NCBI GenBank assembly: GCA_019114465.1
Contig: DXFM01000031.1
Coordinates: 124,001-188,000 of the forward strand
DNA length: 64,000 bases
Origin: Candidatus Lachnoclostridium avicola
GTDB lineage: Bacteria > Bacillota > Clostridia > Lachnospirales > Lachnospiraceae
Direction of reading: 5' to 3'
The notes under the pieces are model-generated. The model did not search any database, was not told the origin of the DNA, and saw only the letters and a program-made list of their open reading frames with translations. A program made the translations under genes and the position numbers. Positions 60,459 through 64,000 of the stretch are shown piece by piece (positions within the stretch are counted from its first letter, which is position 1; the number at the start of each line of letters is the position of its first letter).

Positions 60459-60494
60459 GAGGAGAGCCATCAACGCTCTACTCCAGCTCTCCTC
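60459..60494 (-). other. Hairpin in the ptsH-ptsI intergenic region
   Basis: A 9-bp stem GAGGAGAGC/GCTCTCCTC with an 18-nt loop and no T-tract. It may tune the HPr to enzyme I ratio by partial termination or mRNA processing. The effect is inferred. Confidence 0.4.
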
Positions 60495-60538
60495 GCGTAG
60501 TCTCACAATATAATGCGCAGCTTACAGCGCAGTTCTGA

Positions 60539-60796
60539 TTATAAATTCGCCTTCATGAACTCTTCCATTGCAGCGGCAGCTGTATCCTCATCTGCGCCCT
60601 CGATGGTAAGGGTTACTTCCTGTCCCTGCTTAATCGCCAGTCCCATCAGAGCGAACAGTCTCTTCACATCAGCAGATTTGCCGTCCTTCGTGATCGTAAT
60701 AGAAGACTGGAACTCCTTTGCCTTCTTTACCAGCTCTCCCGCCGGACGTGCATGAATTCCCTCCGGATCCGTTACCGTATACTTGAATTCTTTCAT
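60539..60796 (-). CDS. ptsH: HPr phosphocarrier protein lacking Ser46
   Basis: An 85-residue phosphocarrier of the PTS. The active site GIHARPAGELVKKA puts the phosphorylated His at position 15, as in classical HPr. The regulatory helix reads SADVKRLFALMGLAIKQG, with Arg at position 46 where Bacillota HPr normally has the serine phosphorylated by HPr kinase. GGAGG lies upstream of the ATG. It heads the ptsH-ptsI operon. Confidence 0.94.
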   Translation of the reverse strand: MKEFKYTVTDPEGIHARPAGELVKKAKEFQSSITITKDGKSADVKRLFALMGLAIKQGQEVTLTIEGADEDTAAAAMEEFMKANL

Positions 60797-60898
60797 GATG
60801 TTATCCTCCTTTTTACTTACCGCCCATCCGGTCTTCCTGTATTTTATTGGCCGGAAGGGCTGTTTTCCAGGATTTCGTCCCCGTTAATCCTATATGCT

Positions 60899-60927
60899 AT
60901 TTTACTAGCTCCGGGCGGATTCGTCAA
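60899..60927 (-). promoter_or_regulatory. Promoter of ptsH-ptsI
   Basis: On the minus strand, TTGACG (60927-60922), 17-bp spacer, TAAAAT (60904-60899), about 100 bp before the ptsH start codon. Confidence 0.7.
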
Positions 60928-61066
60928 CGGTCACTTGCCGATAATCTACAATACTTTGTCAAAAAAATCGCCATCCTTCGTCCTTTTGCCCACTTTTTCC
61001 GCTTCCCGCAGACATCTGACCGTCATCCGCGTCCGCTCTTCCAGACTCTCCCAGCCGTTCCAGAAA

Positions 61067-62086
61067 TTAATTAAATCCGAAGAATTTCTGGGCGATCTTG
61101 TATCCGGCGGAGGATACCTTCCTGCCTCCTTTTCCCGGCAGATTCACTCCCTGCCCCAGAAATCCCCATCTCAGTCTGAGGTAGAGAGGCAGGTTTTTCT
61201 GTCTCAGATACTGCCACAGCTCTTTTTTCTTCTCCATATTCTCCGGCGTCTCTGACCGGATGGCCAGAATAGAGCAGATGGTCATCATGATCTCCAGGTA
61301 TTTGATCATATAGCTGCGCAGCCGGCGGTTGGGCAGCTTCATCACGTCGTAGTATCCCAGCATCAGCTTTGTCACCAGAATCTGCTGGTCAATCCTGCCG
61401 ATCATCACCTTCTCATTGACGGACTGGTCCTCTCTTCCGATAAAATACCGGTAGAAGTTCACATCCAGATAGTAAAGGGTCTTTACATAAGGAAGGGGCT
61501 GATACACAAAAATATTGTCCACATAGAAGGTGTGCTTCGGCAGCTCCAGCCCGCACTCCCGCAGCAGCTCCGTGCGGTAGATCACCGAGTGCATCAGGAT
61601 GTACTGGCCCAGCATGAAGTGCTTCACCTCGTTCCAGGTGATCAGCTGGCGCACGGGAAGGGCCTTCTGGTAGTTCATCACCTTTTTCCGCTTCACGCCC
61701 TGTTTTTCATAGACAAAATTGCTGACCAGCAGATCCAGGGTCTTTTCCCCCTTCACAAAACTGCGGAGAGTGTCCAGGATCTCCATGTAGGCTTCCTCGT
61801 TGACCCAGTCGTCGCTGTCCACCACTTTGAAATAGATTCCGGAGGCACCTCGCAGGCCGGCGTTCACCGCCTCTCCGTGGCCGCCGTTTTCCTGGTGGAT
61901 CGCCCTGCATATGCCGGGATATTTCTTTTCATATTCGTCCGCAATCTCCCCGGTGCGGTCCTTTGTGGATCCGTCGTCCACGATCAGGATCTCCACCTCG
62001 TCGCCGCCGGGGAGCAGGCTCTCGATGCAGTGCCGCATATAGTTTTCTGAATTGTAGCAGGGGATTGCCACTGACAACAGTTTCAT
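61067..62086 (-). CDS. Glycosyltransferase family 2 protein
   Basis: A 339-residue GT-A fold enzyme. The N-terminal nucleotide-sugar domain shows SVAIPCYNSENYMRHCIESL, ILIVDDGSTKDRTGEIADEY, the acceptor-side HQENGGHGEAVNAGLRGA and the DxD-like FKVVDSDDWV. No membrane helices are evident. The C-terminal 140 residues are helical. It likely adds a sugar to a cell-envelope glycan or lipid; donor and acceptor are unknown. Its start overlaps the CPBP gene stop by 4 bp (ATGA), so the two are co-translated. Confidence 0.9.
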   Translation of the reverse strand: MKLLSVAIPCYNSENYMRHCIESLLPGGDEVEILIVDDGSTKDRTGEIADEYEKKYPGICRAIHQENGGHGEAVNAGLRGASGIYFKVVDSDDWVNEEAYMEILDTLRSFVKGEKTLDLLVSNFVYEKQGVKRKKVMNYQKALPVRQLITWNEVKHFMLGQYILMHSVIYRTELLRECGLELPKHTFYVDNIFVYQPLPYVKTLYYLDVNFYRYFIGREDQSVNEKVMIGRIDQQILVTKLMLGYYDVMKLPNRRLRSYMIKYLEIMMTICSILAIRSETPENMEKKKELWQYLRQKNLPLYLRLRWGFLGQGVNLPGKGGRKVSSAGYKIAQKFFGFN

Positions 62087-62898
62087 GTCGTACCTCCTTC
62101 GGTTAATCTCTTTTTCCCGTATGCAGCCGCACGGCGCAGGCTGAGCACCAGGATTCCTCCAAATATTAGAATAGCCGCCGCCCGCCGGAATATACCCACC
62201 GACAGAATATCTCCCGTGCCGGCCCAGGTGAGCAGCACCGAGACCGTATTGGCCGCCATATGGGCCAGAATGGGGGCCGCCGCGCTGTCATAGGCCTCCA
62301 TGAGCAGAGCCAGGGCGGCTCCCACAAAAAAGGCGTAAAGCCCCTGGGAAATATTTCCATGGTACAGGGCGAACAGCAGTGCGGAGACTGCCACCGCCGG
62401 GACTGTATTCATATTTCTTCTCAATCTCCGGTAAGTGAGCACCCGGAATACCATCTCCTCCGCCAGGGGCGCTGCCAGACAGGTGCTCACAATCACCACC
62501 ACAGGATTTCCCTGTTCCAGCGCCGACTGAGCCTGTCCGCTTCCCAGCTCCGTCAGATGGAGAAGGGAGAGGAGACAGTTTCCCGCCACGCTGGCCCCCA
62601 CCGCCGTACCGATGCAGGGAAGCACCGCCTCCGCCGGCAGTTTTCTGCGCACCTCGCCGTACCAGATTCCCTCTCTCCCATCGATCCTCCACAGGATCCA
62701 GGCCGCCCACAGAGCCGCGGCCCCCGACAGCAGAAGGGTCACATCCACCATATGGCTGTACAGAAATGTCAGGCGGCTCCCAAGCATCATCCAGAGAATG
62801 CCAAATGCGCTCACCACCGCCGCCGTCACTCCCCAGAATATAAACAGGGGACTCACTGTCTGCCAGATCATTCCGGCATATCTTCTCAATTTCTTCAT
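62083..62898 (-). CDS. CPBP-family intramembrane metalloprotease
   Basis: A 271-residue membrane protein with about eight helices. The CPBP (Abi/CAAX protease) motifs are intact: EEMVFRVLTYRRLRR (EExxxR), LFALYHGNISQG (FxxxH) and AHMAANTVSVLL (HxxxN). Relatives cleave prenylated or membrane peptides, or contribute to bacteriocin immunity. It is the first gene of the pair with the glycosyltransferase and diverges from the carbamate-kinase-like gene. The substrate is unknown. Confidence 0.9.
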   Translation of the reverse strand: MKKLRRYAGMIWQTVSPLFIFWGVTAAVVSAFGILWMMLGSRLTFLYSHMVDVTLLLSGAAALWAAWILWRIDGREGIWYGEVRRKLPAEAVLPCIGTAVGASVAGNCLLSLLHLTELGSGQAQSALEQGNPVVVIVSTCLAAPLAEEMVFRVLTYRRLRRNMNTVPAVAVSALLFALYHGNISQGLYAFFVGAALALLMEAYDSAAAPILAHMAANTVSVLLTWAGTGDILSVGIFRRAAAILIFGGILVLSLRRAAAYGKKRLTEGGTT

Positions 62899-62944
62899 AA
62901 CATGGTTATCATACCACAGGAATTTCCCCTTTCCAACTTATTTC

Positions 62945-62973
62945 TTGCATTTTTCTCCCCCTGCCCCTATAAT
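62945..62973 (+). promoter_or_regulatory. Promoter of the carbamate-kinase-like gene
   Basis: TTGCAT (62945-62950), 17-bp spacer, TATAAT (62968-62973), about 60 bp before the start codon. Confidence 0.7.
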
Positions 62974-63034
62974 ATCCTTAACGAAAACAGGCGCGCCGCG
63001 CCTTCAGAAGAAAGCAAGGAAAGAGGTATTTCAT

Positions 63035-63970
63035 ATGGCAAAAAAGAGACTTGTAATGGCTCTGGGCCACGACGCCCTGGGGACAAACCTTCCGGAGCAG
63101 AAGGAGGCGGTGGCCAGAACAGCGAAAACCATCGGGGATTTCATTCAGGACAGCTGGCAGGTGGCCGTAGTTCACAGCAACGCGCCCCAGCTCTCCATGA
63201 TCCACACCGCCATGAACGAATTCGGCCGGCAGCACGAGGGCTACACCCCCGCCCCCATGTCCGTCTGCTCCGCCATGAGCCAGGGATATATCGGCTATGA
63301 CCTGCAGAACGGCATCCGCACAGAACTGGTAAAGCGGGGCATCTACAAACCGGTTTCCACCATCCTCACCCAGGTGACTGTGGATCCCTATGACGAATCC
63401 TCCTACACTCCCGCAAAGAAGATCGGCCGCATTATGACCGCCGCCGAGGCGGAGGCTGAGGAGGCAAAAGGCAATTACGTGACGGAAATTCCCGGCAAAG
63501 GCTTCCAGCGCATGGTGGCCGCTCCGAAGCCGGTGGCCATTGTGGAGATCGACGCCATCCGCGCCCTTCTGGACGCCGATCAGCTGGTGATCGCCTGCGG
63601 AGGCGGCGGCATCCCGGTGATGGAGCAGGGTCAGCTCTTAAAGGGAGCCAGCGCCATCATTGAGAAGGATCTGGTGAGCGGACTTCTGGCCAAAGAGGTG
63701 GACGCGGATATGCTGATGATTCTCACCGACGTGGACTGCGTCTCCTTAAATTACGGAAAAGAGAACCAGACTCCCATCCGGGAAATGACGGCCGCCGAGG
63801 CAGCCGCTTACCTGGAGGAAGGCCAGTTCGGCAAAAACAGCATGGCGCCGAAGATCCAGGCCGCCGTGGAATTCATCAAGGCCGGAAAAGGCCGGACCGC
63901 CGTGATCACCACCCAGGCCCTGGCAAAAGAGGCCCTGACCGGAAAGGCGGGTACTCTGATCCGGGAGTAA
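63035..63970 (+). CDS. Divergent carbamate-kinase-like amino-acid kinase fold protein
   Basis: A 311-residue protein of the ArcC type, which normally makes ATP and carbamate from carbamoyl phosphate. AAGGAAAGAGG before ATG 63035 sets the start. Family features are kept (LPEQKEAVARTAKTI, VIACGGGGIPVM, LMILTDVDCVSLNYG). Three glycine-rich active-site segments are changed: GGNAL is GHDAL (residues 11-15), GNGPQVG is SNAPQLS (48-54), and SMGPK is SMAPK. Activity or substrate may therefore differ. No arginine deiminase or carbamoyltransferase gene is adjacent within the window. Confidence 0.85.
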   Translation: MAKKRLVMALGHDALGTNLPEQKEAVARTAKTIGDFIQDSWQVAVVHSNAPQLSMIHTAMNEFGRQHEGYTPAPMSVCSAMSQGYIGYDLQNGIRTELVKRGIYKPVSTILTQVTVDPYDESSYTPAKKIGRIMTAAEAEAEEAKGNYVTEIPGKGFQRMVAAPKPVAIVEIDAIRALLDADQLVIACGGGGIPVMEQGQLLKGASAIIEKDLVSGLLAKEVDADMLMILTDVDCVSLNYGKENQTPIREMTAAEAAAYLEEGQFGKNSMAPKIQAAVEFIKAGKGRTAVITTQALAKEALTGKAGTLIRE

Positions 63971-64000
63971 CTCATAAAACAGGAAAACGCCGTTCCCATC

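Overview
The window is a 64 kb piece of a Bacillota (Clostridia) chromosome, most likely from a Lachnospiraceae-type gut anaerobe. It has a moderately high GC content, strong AGGAGG ribosome sites and canonical TTGACA/TATAAT promoters. It carries endospore genes (spo0A, spoIVB, spoIID and a spoIIQ-like gene), a T-box-controlled ileS, glycogen genes, a monomeric [FeFe] hydrogenase and a lysyl-tRNA synthetase with a C-terminal tRNA-binding domain. The genus cannot be fixed from the sequence alone. I see no phage, transposase, integrase or CRISPR array.

Region by region. 0-2 kb: a two-component system and the start of a third gene. 2-16 kb: the housekeeping genes dusB, greA and lysS, in that order on the minus strand. 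Between greA and lysS sits about 10 kb of accessory genes: a PHP phosphatase, a Crp/Fnr regulator facing an old-yellow-enzyme reductase, an operon of DAACS symporter, CoA-disulfide-reductase-like enzyme, AbgT transporter and M24 peptidase, and a YheO-type regulator. 16-18 kb: a PadR/HAAS membrane-protein operon. 18-21 kb: an amino-acid permease and an M18 aminopeptidase. 21-27.6 kb: a minus-strand run of PfkB kinase, a small conserved protein, a PpiC-like lipoprotein, HAD hydrolase, Maf, YuiD-like protein, HD protein and glycogen synthase. 27.7-30.2 kb: spo0A and spoIVB, divergent here. 30.2-34 kb: a 127-bp cloverleaf-like inverted-repeat element followed by a 1202-residue NRPS-like enzyme with adenylation, carrier and condensation domains and a C-terminal remnant of a second adenylation domain. 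34-37 kb: a LarA-family enzyme divergent from a LysR regulator, and a CBS protein. 37-39 kb: spoIID and spoIIQ-like genes. 39-45 kb: T-box leader, IleS2-type ileS, and glgP 16 bp behind it. 45-49 kb: pncB, two poorly known proteins and a 5'-truncated flavin reductase. 49-56 kb: tRNA-Thr, a DUF4397-like protein, ldh, then a lipid kinase-ispF-cysS-mrnC-rlmB run. 55.6-58 kb: tRNA-Val and two identical tRNA-Met genes flanking the hydrogenase. 58-64 kb: PAP2 protein, ptsH-ptsI, glycosyltransferase, CPBP protease and a divergent carbamate-kinase-like gene.

How the genes fit together. The window mixes translation (lysS, ileS, cysS, dusB, rlmB, mrnC, tRNAs), sporulation control and engulfment, glycogen turnover (glgA, glgP), fermentative redox disposal (ldh, hydrogenase, enoate reductase), amino-acid and peptide uptake and cleavage, and the PTS core. 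The most unusual items are the NRPS-like enzyme and the palindromic element beside it. Next come the matching TTGT-N10-ACAA sites linking the Crp/Fnr regulator to the old-yellow-enzyme gene, the variant ileS T-box that may also drive glgP, the HPr with Arg in place of Ser46, and the Cys-rich tail on IspF.
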